Origin: Rubrobacter_A sp965214435 | Lineage (GTDB): Bacteria > Actinomycetota > Rubrobacteria > Rubrobacterales > Rubrobacteraceae | Direction of reading: 5' to 3' | DNA: 64,000 nt | Assembly (NCBI GenBank): GCA_965214435.1 | Contig: OZ243960.1 | Location: 1,054,001 to 1,118,000 of the forward strand | In this document: in pieces, positions 34,758 to 42,759 of the stretch | Layout of the letters: each line of letters starts with the position of its first letter | Numbering within the stretch: the stretch's first letter is position 1 | Notes under the pieces: model-generated | The model's input: the letters and a program-made list of their open reading frames with translations, nothing else | Database searches by the model: none | Told to the model about the DNA's origin: nothing | Program-made: the position numbers and the translations under genes

Positions 34758-37168
34758 TACGTCTCTCTCCTGTCGTCCAGCCGGCCGACCTCCGCGTAAC
34801 CGGCGCTACCGGGAGATGTTTCCGCAGGGTGCGGATTGCCAGATAGCTTATCGGTGATGCCGGCGACCTGCTCGGGTCTTACCGGTATTCGGTTTAGCTC
34901 CCGACCTGTGGCGTCCCGGAGGGCGGCGACTATCGCGGGGGTGGAGGCGATGGTCGGTGGCTCGCCGACGCCCTTGAGGCCGTAGGGGGCTTCGGGGTCG
35001 GCGAGTTCCAGGATCTCCATGCGGACCGGGGGCATGTCGAGGAAGGTCGGGATCAGGTAGTCGGTAAACGAGGCGTTCTGGATCTTGCCCTCGTGGACCT
35101 GGATCTCCTCCATCAGCGCGAGCCCGAGTCCCTGGGAGATGCCGCCCTCGATCTGGCCCTCCAACGCCTGCGGGTTCATGACCTTACCCACGTCCTGCGC
35201 CGTGGCGACCTCCACCACCCGCACGAGCCCGAGTTCGGTGTCCACCTCCACCACCGCCCGATGCGCCGCAAACGCGAACTGCAAGTGGGTGTCACCCTGA
35301 CCGTCCTCATCCAGTGGGTGAGTCTTTTTGTGATGATACTCGACGGTCTCCTCTACCGCTCCACCTCCCAGAAACTCTTGCAGAGAAACGAGGGACTCCC
35401 CGGCGCGAATAATGTAGCCTTCTTCGATAGAGAGTTCTTCCGGTGGCTCTCCGAACTCCTCGCGGACCCGGTCGAAGACGCGTTCGCGGACCGCTTCGCA
35501 GGCCATCTTTACCGCGCCGCCGGTCATGTAGGACTGGCGAGAGGCGGAGGTGGAGCCCGCGGAACCGACGTTCGTGTCGGCGGGAAGTACGGCGACCTTC
35601 TCGACGCCAAGTTCGGTGCGGGCGACCTGGGCCTGCAGCATGAGTAAGCCCTGTCCCACCTCGGCCGCCGCGGTGTGTACCTCCACGAGCGGCTCGCCGT
35701 CTACGACCGAGAGCTGGACCCTGGCCGTCGAGTAGTCGTCGAAGCCCGCCGAGAAGCCGATGTTTTTGAAGCCCACCGCGTACCCGACGCCGCGGGCGAC
35801 GCCCTCTCCATGGGTCGCGTTCGATACCCCGCCCGGAAGCTCGCGCGGGTCCCGGCCCATTACTGCTTTTTCTTCCGGGAGGGGCATGGCTTTTACCCGC
35901 TCCAGGATCTCCGCGACCGGCGCCGGGTGCGGGACTTCCTGGCCGAACGGGAATCTGTCACCGGGTTTTATGGCGTTCTTTACGCGGAGTTCTACCGGGT
36001 TCATGCCTAGCTTCTCGGCCAGCTTATCCATCTGGGACTCGTGGGCGAAGCAGGCCTGTACCGCCCCGAAGCCGCGCATCGCGCCACACGGCGGGTTGTT
36101 AGTGTAGAGCATGTGGCTCTCGATGTCCGCGTTCGGCACGTCGTAGGGGCCGCAGGCGAAGGTCGCCGCGTTCAGGCACACGGCTTTCGAGCTGGAGGCG
36201 TACGCGCCGCCGTCAAAGACCAGCCGCGCCCTGACGTAGACGAGCTTCCCGTCGCGGGTTGCGCCGTGTTCATAGCGCATTTTCGCGGGGTGGCGGTGAA
36301 CGTGGCCGAAGAAAGACTCCTCGCGGTCGTAGACCATCTTTACCGGCCGGCCGGTCCCCAGGGCGAGCATGGAGGCGTGGATCTGCATGGAGAGGTCCTC
36401 GCGCCCGCCGAACGCCCCGCCGACGCCGGAGAGCCGCATCCGGACCTCTTCCGGCTCCAGTCCGAGGCTCTCTGCGACCTGGTCCCGGTCTATGTGGAGC
36501 CACTGGGTCGAGATGTACAGGTCGACTCCGCCCCGCCCGTCCGGTACCGCGAGCCCCGACTCCGGCCCGAGAAACGCCTGGTCCTGCATCCCGATCTCAT
36601 ACTCCCCGCAAACCACGACCTCCGCGGTCGCACCCGGGTCGCCGTGTCTTACGTGGACCCGCCGGAGCACGTTACCCGAGAGGTGCAGCCTCGGCGCGTC
36701 CTCGCGCATCGCCTCCTCGGCGTCCGTGACGGGATCGAGGACTTCGTACTCCACCCGGATTTTCTCCAGCGCGCGCCGGGCGGTCTCCGGGTGGTCGGCG
36801 GCGGCGACGGCGATTGGCTCTCCCTGGTAGCGGACCGTCTCCCAGGCGAGCACCGGCTGGTCGGGGACCTCCATCCCATAAACCTTGCGCCCCGGCACAT
36901 CCTCGTGGGTCAGGACGGCGTACACGCCCGCCAGCGCCTCGGCCTCCGATGTGTTGATAGACCGGATATTCGCGTGCGGGTGCGGGCTGCGGAGTGTCGC
37001 GCCCCACAGCATCCCGTCCAGATACAAATCCGATGAGTACTCGAACTCGCCGGTAACCTTCGGCACCCCGTCGGGTCGGCGCTCGCTGTCTCCGACTCGT
37101 ACGGGTGACCAAGTTGTAGGTCCCGGGCCGACGCGGGCCGGGGCTGCCGGGGTAGTTTGTACGCTCAT
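34757..37168 (-). CDS. Molybdenum hydroxylase large subunit (xanthine dehydrogenase type)
   Basis: An 803-residue molybdopterin subunit. Seen: N-terminal hammerhead domain (RSPHPHANIRSINTSEAEAL), GVGGAFGGREDLSMQIHASM, PCGAMRGFGAVQACFAHESQ, and the catalytic Glu in KGVGEPPTIAS near the C-terminus. The loop AMRGFG, and the absence of the Cys-containing AYRCSFR of aerobic CO dehydrogenase, point to a xanthine/purine or aldehyde hydroxylase. It works with the FeS and FAD subunits encoded upstream. ATG 37168 overlaps the FeS stop by 4 nt; its TAG overlaps the next GTG by one base. Confidence 0.92.
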   Translation of the reverse strand: MSVQTTPAAPARVGPGPTTWSPVRVGDSERRPDGVPKVTGEFEYSSDLYLDGMLWGATLRSPHPHANIRSINTSEAEALAGVYAVLTHEDVPGRKVYGMEVPDQPVLAWETVRYQGEPIAVAAADHPETARRALEKIRVEYEVLDPVTDAEEAMREDAPRLHLSGNVLRRVHVRHGDPGATAEVVVCGEYEIGMQDQAFLGPESGLAVPDGRGGVDLYISTQWLHIDRDQVAESLGLEPEEVRMRLSGVGGAFGGREDLSMQIHASMLALGTGRPVKMVYDREESFFGHVHRHPAKMRYEHGATRDGKLVYVRARLVFDGGAYASSSKAVCLNAATFACGPYDVPNADIESHMLYTNNPPCGAMRGFGAVQACFAHESQMDKLAEKLGMNPVELRVKNAIKPGDRFPFGQEVPHPAPVAEILERVKAMPLPEEKAVMGRDPRELPGGVSNATHGEGVARGVGYAVGFKNIGFSAGFDDYSTARVQLSVVDGEPLVEVHTAAAEVGQGLLMLQAQVARTELGVEKVAVLPADTNVGSAGSTSASRQSYMTGGAVKMACEAVRERVFDRVREEFGEPPEELSIEEGYIIRAGESLVSLQEFLGGGAVEETVEYHHKKTHPLDEDGQGDTHLQFAFAAHRAVVEVDTELGLVRVVEVATAQDVGKVMNPQALEGQIEGGISQGLGLALMEEIQVHEGKIQNASFTDYLIPTFLDMPPVRMEILELADPEAPYGLKGVGEPPTIASTPAIVAALRDATGRELNRIPVRPEQVAGITDKLSGNPHPAETSPGSAGYAEVGRLDDRRET

Positions 37169-37632
37169 CCTGTCATCCGTCTTGAAGCGAGGCGTACGGC
37201 GTCCAGGATCTTCTCGTACCCCGTGCAGCGACAGAGGTTGCCGGAGAGCGCCTCCCGGACCTCCGCGTCCGTCGGTTCCGGGTTACGTCCCAACAGGTCG
37301 TGCGTCGCCACGACAAAGCCCGGCGTACAGAATCCGCACTGCACGCCGCCGGCCTCGATAAAAGCCTCCTGCACCGGGTGGAGCCCGTCCGTCCCGGCGA
37401 TCCCCTCCACCGTTAGAATTTCGCGCCCGGATGCCTGCCCCGCGAGGACCAGACACGCGCAGACGAGCGTCCCATCGAGGTACACCGAGCACGAGCCACA
37501 CTCGCCCTGCTCGCAGGCGTTTTTGGAGCCGGGTAGCCCGAGCCGCTCGCGCAACACGTACAAAAGGCTCTCGCCCTCCCAGACGCCGTCCGCCTCCCGC
37601 CGTTCGCCGTTGACCGTGCACTCCAGGCGCAC
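37165..37632 (-). CDS. Molybdenum hydroxylase [2Fe-2S] subunit
   Basis: A 155-residue electron-transfer subunit. The N-terminal plant-type ferredoxin cluster uses Cys40, Cys45 and Cys48 (NACEQGECGSCSVYLDG) plus Cys60; the C-terminal four-helix domain holds the second cluster (VQCGFCTPGF and LCRCTGY). This is the standard XdhC/CoxS-size subunit. GTG 37632 follows the FAD-subunit TAG with no gap, and its stop overlaps the ATG of the large subunit, so the three chains are tightly coupled in the order FAD, FeS, Mo. Confidence 0.95.
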   Translation of the reverse strand: MRLECTVNGERREADGVWEGESLLYVLRERLGLPGSKNACEQGECGSCSVYLDGTLVCACLVLAGQASGREILTVEGIAGTDGLHPVQEAFIEAGGVQCGFCTPGFVVATHDLLGRNPEPTDAEVREALSGNLCRCTGYEKILDAVRLASRRMTG

Positions 37633-38502
37633 CTACCTGGCCTCCCGGTACTCGTCCCAGGCCCACCGGAGCTCCCGCCGGGCCAGCACCCCAACCGCGT
37701 GCCGCCGGTACTCCCCGCTGCCCCGGACGTCGTCTATCGGCCTCGCAGCCCCCGCCGCCAGTTCTCCGAAGCGCCCGAGCGCCGCCTCGCCTAGCTCGCC
37801 GTAAGACTCCCACAGCCCCTCTTCTTTCAGAACGCCCCCGATGAACTCCTCTGCAGCGTAAGCCCGGATGGGCGTCGGCCCCGCAGAACCAATGCAGACG
37901 CGCACCGTTCCCTCTTGCGGGTGGACGGCGAGGGCTAGAGAGCAGACGGCTATGACCATGGCGTTGCGGGGGCCGACCTTGGCGTACTGTTGCGGTCCCC
38001 CGGCTCTCGGGACGTGGAAGGCGGAGATCAACTCGCCGGGCTCTATGGCGGTCTTTTTCGGGGCTATCACGAAGTCCGCGACCGGCACCCGGCGGGTACC
38101 ATCGACGGAGGCGAGTTCCACCTCCGCGTCCGAGACGTAGAGCGGCGGCAGGGCGTCGCCCGCCGGAGAGGCGGTACCCAGGTTCCCACCGACGGTGCCC
38201 CGGTTGCGGATCTGGGGCGAGCCGACCGTCCGGGAGGCGATGGAAAGCCCCGGCAGCCGCTCCCCAAGCTCGGCGATGACCCTGGAGTACGTTACCCCCG
38301 CCCCGATTCGTATATGACCGTTCTCCGCGCTCCACTCCCGTAACTCCGGCACCCGGGTCAGGTCTATTACCGATTCGGGACGTTTCCGGTCGAAGTTCAA
38401 CTCTACCATCAGGTCGGTGCCGCCGGAGATCGGCCGGGCCTCGGGGTACGCGGATATAGTCTCTAACGTCTCCCGCCAGGTTGTCGGTTGCAGAAACTTC
38501 AT
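37633..38502 (-). CDS. Molybdenum hydroxylase FAD-binding subunit
   Basis: A 289-residue flavoprotein of the XdhB/CoxM type. The FAD-binding blocks ARPISGGTDLM and IRNRGTVGGNLGTASPAGD are clear, and the C-terminal CO-deh-flav domain follows. It passes electrons from the [2Fe-2S] clusters to NAD+ or another acceptor. First gene of the operon. The ATG has no Shine-Dalgarno; TAAGAT at 38510-38515 lies 7 nt upstream, so the operon mRNA may be leaderless. A 12-bp palindrome sits about 60 bp upstream of this box. Confidence 0.93.
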   Translation of the reverse strand: MKFLQPTTWRETLETISAYPEARPISGGTDLMVELNFDRKRPESVIDLTRVPELREWSAENGHIRIGAGVTYSRVIAELGERLPGLSIASRTVGSPQIRNRGTVGGNLGTASPAGDALPPLYVSDAEVELASVDGTRRVPVADFVIAPKKTAIEPGELISAFHVPRAGGPQQYAKVGPRNAMVIAVCSLALAVHPQEGTVRVCIGSAGPTPIRAYAAEEFIGGVLKEEGLWESYGELGEAALGRFGELAAGAARPIDDVRGSGEYRRHAVGVLARRELRWAWDEYREAR

Positions 38503-38509
38503 CTTCGGT

Positions 38510-38515
38510 ATCTTA
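38510..38515 (-). promoter_or_regulatory. -10 box TAAGAT of the molybdenum hydroxylase operon
   Basis: Minus-strand TAAGAT followed by 7 nt and then the ATG at 38502, no ribosome site between. Same geometry as several other promoters in this window. Confidence 0.4.
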
Positions 38516-38573
38516 CCCGCAAGACCGACGTTCAGGCTATGTATGCGTGGATAAAGTCCTGATCCCTACTCTT

Positions 38574-38585
38574 GTACCGCGGTAC
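38574..38585. promoter_or_regulatory. Perfect 12-bp palindrome, possible operator
   Basis: GTACCGCGGTAC, in the 277-bp gene-free region 38503-38779 between the molybdenum hydroxylase operon and the DUF2795 gene. It is placed about 60 bp upstream of the operon's -10 box. Its role as operator is inference; no dedicated regulator gene is next to it. Confidence 0.3.
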
Positions 38586-38779
38586 GAACGGATCTCCTCT
38601 AATCGGCAAAACGTAGGCGCTTTAAGCGCGGCCCTCCAACCCTCTAGTATTTGCGGGCAGCGGTAGTTGCGAAAAGTGGGATCGCCGACAGGAGTGGAGG
38701 CTGCAGGGCGCAGAAACCAGGCGAGAGACGAACGCGCCGTACGTGTTCTGTAAAGCTCCCGCCCGAAACCCTAGCTCCG

Positions 38780-39036
38780 CTATGAACGTTTGAGCGCCGC
38801 CTGTACTTCATCGGGTCCTGAAAACTCGCTCTGGTCGAGGTTCCGCAACCGCTCGACGAGGTCGTCCGGGGCACCGTTACTCTCGGCCGCCGAAGAGAGG
38901 TCTTGCTTGCTCGCCGGGTACCCGACACCCTTCAGGTATTTCTGCATCTCGATGGGGTTGACGTCCGCGGAGCCCTCCTTTGTACTCTGACCGGGACCAT
39001 AAGTACCCCTGCGAGCCTCGGATAAATCAGTCTCAT
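38780..39036 (-). pseudogene. DUF2795 protein, start uncertain, possible one-base frameshift
   Basis: A clear DUF2795 domain (NPIEMQKYLKGVGYPASKQDL through LDQSEFSGPDEVQAALKRS) preceded by a hydrophilic N-terminus (DLSEARRGTYGPGQSTKEG). In this frame no ATG, GTG or TTG occurs at a sensible place: the next one upstream lies inside the SDR gene on the other strand. An ATG at 39036-39034 is exactly one base out of frame with the domain, so loss of one base right after it would explain the picture; a sequencing error or a non-standard start are alternatives. DUF2795 proteins are small actinobacterial proteins without known activity. Confidence 0.5.
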
Positions 39037-39133
39037 AACCTTCAGTTTGAAGCCGGCCGGTAGGGGTAAAGCTTGCTGGTGGCGCCGGGACCGGATGCCC
39101 GGATAGAATGCGACCGTCTACGAAAGGACTCGG

Positions 39134-39877
39134 ATGACAGAAGAGCAGGCACCAGACAGTGCGTTGAACTTCGACCTCGGCGGCCGGGTCGCGCTTGTGA
39201 CCGGCGCGGGCGGCGGCCTCGGGGCTGTTACGGCCCGGGTACTCGCCGCCCACGGGGCGCGGGTCGTCTGCGGGGACGTCGAGGAAGAAGCCGCCCGGGA
39301 CGTCGCTGGTGAAATAGGTGGCCGAGGGCTCTACCTGGACGTTTCGGACCCCGGATCTATCGAGAAAGTCGTGGGTGACATTCTCGGTGAAGAAGGCCGA
39401 ATCGACGTCCTGATCAACAACGCCGGGGTAGACTTTATCCGCTCGGCCACCGACCTTACTCTGGAGGAGTGGGACCGCGTCCAGCACACGAACCTGCGCG
39501 CGCCGTGGCTCCTATCCCGGGCGGTAATGCCGCACATGAAGGAGCGGGGGAGCGGACAAATAGTGAACGTCGCCTCGACCGCCTCGAAAAAGGGCTGGGA
39601 GAACGCCGCCGCCTACACCGCCTCCAAGCACGGTCTCATGGGCCTGACCCAGACGCTCCACGCCGAGGGCCGCGAGCACGGCATCCGGGCCATGACCGTC
39701 GTCGCCGGCGGCATGCGGACCAACTTCTTCCGCACCCTCGACCCGCCCCCGCCGCCGGAGAACCTCCAGCCGCCGGAAAACGTCGCCAACAGCATCTTGT
39801 TCATGGTCTGCCAGCCGGCGGAGTCGGTGGTCCACGAGCTTATCGTCACCCCGATAACCGAAACTTCCTACCCGTAG
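39134..39877 (+). CDS. Short-chain dehydrogenase/reductase (SDR)
   Basis: A 247-residue classical SDR. Nucleotide-binding TGAGGGLGAVTA (about residue 24), Asp after strand 2 (CGDVEEE) favouring NAD(H), NNAGVD, catalytic Ser in NVASTASKKG and the YxxxK in AAYTASKHG. The C-terminal VVHELIVTPITE is common in 3-oxoacyl-reductase-like members. The substrate is not predictable. AAAGGA precedes the ATG; TAGAAT at 39104-39109 could be its -10. It is convergent with the rubredoxin gene. Confidence 0.92.
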   Translation: MTEEQAPDSALNFDLGGRVALVTGAGGGLGAVTARVLAAHGARVVCGDVEEEAARDVAGEIGGRGLYLDVSDPGSIEKVVGDILGEEGRIDVLINNAGVDFIRSATDLTLEEWDRVQHTNLRAPWLLSRAVMPHMKERGSGQIVNVASTASKKGWENAAAYTASKHGLMGLTQTLHAEGREHGIRAMTVVAGGMRTNFFRTLDPPPPPENLQPPENVANSILFMVCQPAESVVHELIVTPITETSYP

Positions 39878-39902
39878 CGGCCGGTAAGCGGTCGGTCAGC
39901 GG

Positions 39903-40061
39903 TTAGAACCCCGGTATAGGTATCTCGTCGAAGTCTTCTTTGTCCGCGCCGCAGTCGGGGCACTTCTCGGGCAGTTCACCCTCGATGCGGTAGCCGCAGT
40001 TGGTGCAGGCCCAGTTCAGAGGCTCTGCCGCGCCCTGCTCCGGTCGTTCGCTCTCGGTCAA
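39903..40061 (-). CDS. Rubredoxin-like protein, 52 residues
   Basis: Read from the minus strand: TTG at 40061, Shine-Dalgarno GAGGAGGAG just upstream, TAA at 39905-39903. The 52-residue product has an acidic N-terminus (about 15 residues) and one iron site with two CxxC pairs: ACTNCGY and KCPDCGA. Spacing between the pairs (11 residues) is shorter than in classic rubredoxins and resembles the rubredoxin domain of rubrerythrins. It lies 10 nt after the DUF1360 gene, so probably shares its mRNA. Role: electron carrier or metal-binding partner (inference). Confidence 0.75.
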   Translation of the reverse strand: MTESERPEQGAAEPLNWACTNCGYRIEGELPEKCPDCGADKEDFDEIPIPGF

Positions 40062-40071
40062 AACTCCTCCT

Positions 40072-40614
40072 CTACTCGGCCCGGTTTATGGACTTTTTGT
40101 ACCCCTGGTGCAAGAAGTCCGAGAGGGTCAGGACAGATAGTATGCTGGCGAAAAAGCGGGTGAAACGCGGCACGAACACGAGCCCGTAGGAGAAGAAGGC
40201 CGCTATCCACATCCCGAGGCAGAAGTGGCAGGTTACCAGCCCGCCGAGGGCTTTCTGCAAACCTTTACCGCGCGGTTCTTCGTCCAGGCTGGTCGGGCTT
40301 TTTACTTCCCGGAGTTCGGTGACCGGGGCGCGCACGAAGCTGGTCACCGAGGAGTTAGCCACGACCCAGCTAAGTTTGTGGGTCGCAACCCCCAAAAGCG
40401 CCATGTCCGTTAACCCTATCCGGTTCGGGACCGGCCGGCCCGCCCGCTCCGAGGCCCACAAGACCACGGCGAACAAGGTGCTGAAGATGCCGGCTAGCGT
40501 GGCGTATGCGCCGAGCGGCTGGCCCTCGCTCTCATCGTAACCGCTAAAAAGCTTCCTCGGGTCGACCTCCTCGATCTCCTCCCGAACCGTCCTGCTCTCT
40601 GTGCTGGATGCCAC
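40072..40614 (-). CDS. DUF1360 membrane protein
   Basis: A 180-residue protein with an acidic cytoplasmic N-terminus (1-35) and about three membrane segments. The DUF1360 block is visible: LTDMALLGVATHKLSWVVA, FVRAPVTELRE, then GLVTCHFCLGMWIAAFFSYGLVFVPRF with the conserved CxxC. Relatives are found in spore formers and actinobacteria; the function is unknown. The CxxC close to the membrane and the rubredoxin-like gene directly downstream suggest a redox or metal theme (inference). GTG start with AAAGG further upstream. Confidence 0.85.
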   Translation of the reverse strand: MASSTESRTVREEIEEVDPRKLFSGYDESEGQPLGAYATLAGIFSTLFAVVLWASERAGRPVPNRIGLTDMALLGVATHKLSWVVANSSVTSFVRAPVTELREVKSPTSLDEEPRGKGLQKALGGLVTCHFCLGMWIAAFFSYGLVFVPRFTRFFASILSVLTLSDFLHQGYKKSINRAE

Positions 40615-40791
40615 GCTATCAAAAACCTTTCGTACGGACTTTTCTTACGGTATACCCAATATATCCTACACGGAACCCGCCAGACCAAGTTTTTAAGAGA
40701 TGCCACTGTTTGCTAACGCTCGAAGGTAGCGGTTATTCTAAGCGGGCTAACTGGTGAAAAGGACCCCGAGAGGGATAGCGTCGGGAGCAGG

Positions 40792-42759
40792 ATGTCGGGC
40801 AGAGCTTATAGCACCGTCGTAATAGAAGATATATACCCGGAGCTCGACTGCGGTCGCCACCCGGTCAAGCGGGAGGTCGGAGACGACTTCGAGGTCTACG
40901 CCGACATTTTCGGTGAGGGCCACGACCACCTCGCCGCGGTGCTCAAGTACCGCAAAAAAGGCTCTGCTGAATGGTCCAAGACCCCGATGCGCTTTGTGAA
41001 CAACGACCGCTGGGGCGGCAGTTTCCGGCTCCGGGAGAACACCCGCTACGAGTACACCATCGAAGCCTGGGTGGACGAGTTCGAGTCCTGGCGTTCGGAG
41101 GTCGGCAAGAAGCTCGACGACGGCCAGCGGATAGAGCTTGAAGTGCAGGAAGGCCGGGAACTGGTCGAGGCCGCCGCTGGGCTCTCCGGGGCTGAGGCTT
41201 TCACCGGGGTGCTGCGACGCCTGGACGCCGGCTCCTACGAGGATCGGCTCGTACTCCTGTGCTCGGAGGAGGTGCGGGAGTTGATGGGCCGACACCCGGA
41301 CCGCCGGACGAGCACCGTCTACGGTAAGGAGTTGGAGCTTGTCGTGGACCGGGTACGGGCGCGGTACGGAGCGTGGTATGAGATCTTCCCTCGTTCCCAG
41401 GGCACGACGCCCGGTATCGGCGCGACGTTCCGCGAGGCCGAAAGCCGCCTGCCCGAAATAGCCGGTATGGGCTTCGACGTGGTCTATCTGACGCCGATAC
41501 ACCCTATCGGCCATACCCACCGCAAAGGCCCGAATAACTCTTTAACCGCCGGCCCCGACGACCCCGGCAGCCCCTACGCCATCGGCAGCGAGGAGGGCGG
41601 CCACAAGGCGGTGCACCCGGAACTCGGCACGCTGGAGGACTTCCGGCATTTCGTGGGAGCGGTCGAGGAGCACGGGATGGAGGTGGCTTTAGACTTCGCG
41701 ATCCAGTGTTCCCCCGACCACCCGTACATAAAAGAGCACCCCGAGTGGTTCAAGTTCCGGCCGGACGGTTCGATCAAGTACGCTGAGAACCCCCCGAAAA
41801 AGTACCAGGACATCGTGAACGTGGACTTCCAATCCGAAGACTGGGAAGGTCTCTGGCAGGAGCTGCGCGACATAGTTCTGTTCTGGGTCGGGCAGGGAGT
41901 AAAAATATTCCGGGTGGACAACCCCCATACAAAGCCGATCCCGTTCTGGGAGTGGATGATCCGGACCGTCCAGGACGAGCATCCCGAGGTCATATTCCTC
42001 TCGGAAGCCTTTACCCGGCCGAGGCTGCTGGAGAAACTCGCCAAAGCCGGCTTTTCCCAGTCCTACACCTACTTTACCTGGCGGCACGGCAAGGGGGAGT
42101 TCATGGAGTACCTCCACGAGCTTACCCGCGAGGAGCCCAAGGAGTACCTGCGCCCGAACTTCTTCGCCAACACCCCGGACATCCTGCCCCCAATACTCCA
42201 GAAAGGCGGCAAACCGGCCTTCCAGCAACGCCTGGTCCTGGCAGCCACCCTCTCCGCTACCTACGGCATCTACAACGGCTTCGAGCTGTGCGAGGGCACG
42301 GCGGTTCCCGGCAAGGAGGAGTACCTAAACTCCGAGAAGTACGAGATAAAAGCCTGGGACTGGGACCAGCCCGGCAATATAAAAGACTACGTCGCACAGG
42401 TGAACCGGATCCGGCGCGACAACCCGGCGCTCCACGGCCTGAAAAATCTCTTCTTTCTCGACACCGATAATGAAGCCATATTGTTCTACGGCAAAGTAAC
42501 AAGTGGTGGATCGAATGCGGTGCTCATTGCGGTTAACCTCGACCCGTACAACGTCCAGGAGGCGACCGTGCGGCTGCCGTTGGAGTGGTTCGGTATCGGG
42601 GAAGAAGAGGAGTTCGTGTTTGAGGAGTTGCTGCGCGGATGGGAGGACGGCGGGCGGGGCTGGGAGCGTTTCGTGCGCCTCGACCCCGGGGTAAACCCGG
42701 CTGAGATGTACCGGTTGCGGTCCGTGCGGACTGCCGGGGGAGAGGGGGTGTCCGGTTGA
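40792..42759 (+). CDS. glgE: Alpha-1,4-glucan:maltose-1-phosphate maltosyltransferase
   Basis: A 655-residue GH13_3 enzyme extending alpha-glucans with maltose 1-phosphate. An N-terminal beta domain (1-110), a helical domain (110-190) and the (beta/alpha)8 barrel are present. The nucleophile is Asp376 in FRVDNPHTKP and the acid/base is Glu405 in LSEAFTRP, 29 residues apart as in characterised GlgE proteins. Start ATG with GGGAG upstream. The 177-bp upstream region is the likely promoter of the four-gene operon. The TGA overlaps the TTG of treS-mak. No glgA or glgC occurs in the window, so this is the GlgE route from trehalose. Confidence 0.96.
   Translation: MSGRAYSTVVIEDIYPELDCGRHPVKREVGDDFEVYADIFGEGHDHLAAVLKYRKKGSAEWSKTPMRFVNNDRWGGSFRLRENTRYEYTIEAWVDEFESWRSEVGKKLDDGQRIELEVQEGRELVEAAAGLSGAEAFTGVLRRLDAGSYEDRLVLLCSEEVRELMGRHPDRRTSTVYGKELELVVDRVRARYGAWYEIFPRSQGTTPGIGATFREAESRLPEIAGMGFDVVYLTPIHPIGHTHRKGPNNSLTAGPDDPGSPYAIGSEEGGHKAVHPELGTLEDFRHFVGAVEEHGMEVALDFAIQCSPDHPYIKEHPEWFKFRPDGSIKYAENPPKKYQDIVNVDFQSEDWEGLWQELRDIVLFWVGQGVKIFRVDNPHTKPIPFWEWMIRTVQDEHPEVIFLSEAFTRPRLLEKLAKAGFSQSYTYFTWRHGKGEFMEYLHELTREEPKEYLRPNFFANTPDILPPILQKGGKPAFQQRLVLAATLSATYGIYNGFELCEGTAVPGKEEYLNSEKYEIKAWDWDQPGNIKDYVAQVNRIRRDNPALHGLKNLFFLDTDNEAILFYGKVTSGGSNAVLIAVNLDPYNVQEATVRLPLEWFGIGEEEEFVFEELLRGWEDGGRGWERFVRLDPGVNPAEMYRLRSVRTAGGEGVSG

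Noticed and set aside
36041..37036. Long open frame of 331 codons on the plus strand
   Set aside because: It lies antisense to the well-supported molybdenum subunit, has Arg/Val/Glu-rich low-information composition and no family motif: a shadow of a high-GC gene.
34757..37168. Aerobic CO dehydrogenase large subunit
   Set aside because: The CoxL active-site loop AYRCSFR is absent; AMRGFG is found instead, as in xanthine/aldehyde hydroxylases.
37283..38335. 350-codon minus-strand frame over the FeS and FAD subunits
   Set aside because: Very Gly/Arg-rich and crosses the boundary between two clear genes in another frame.
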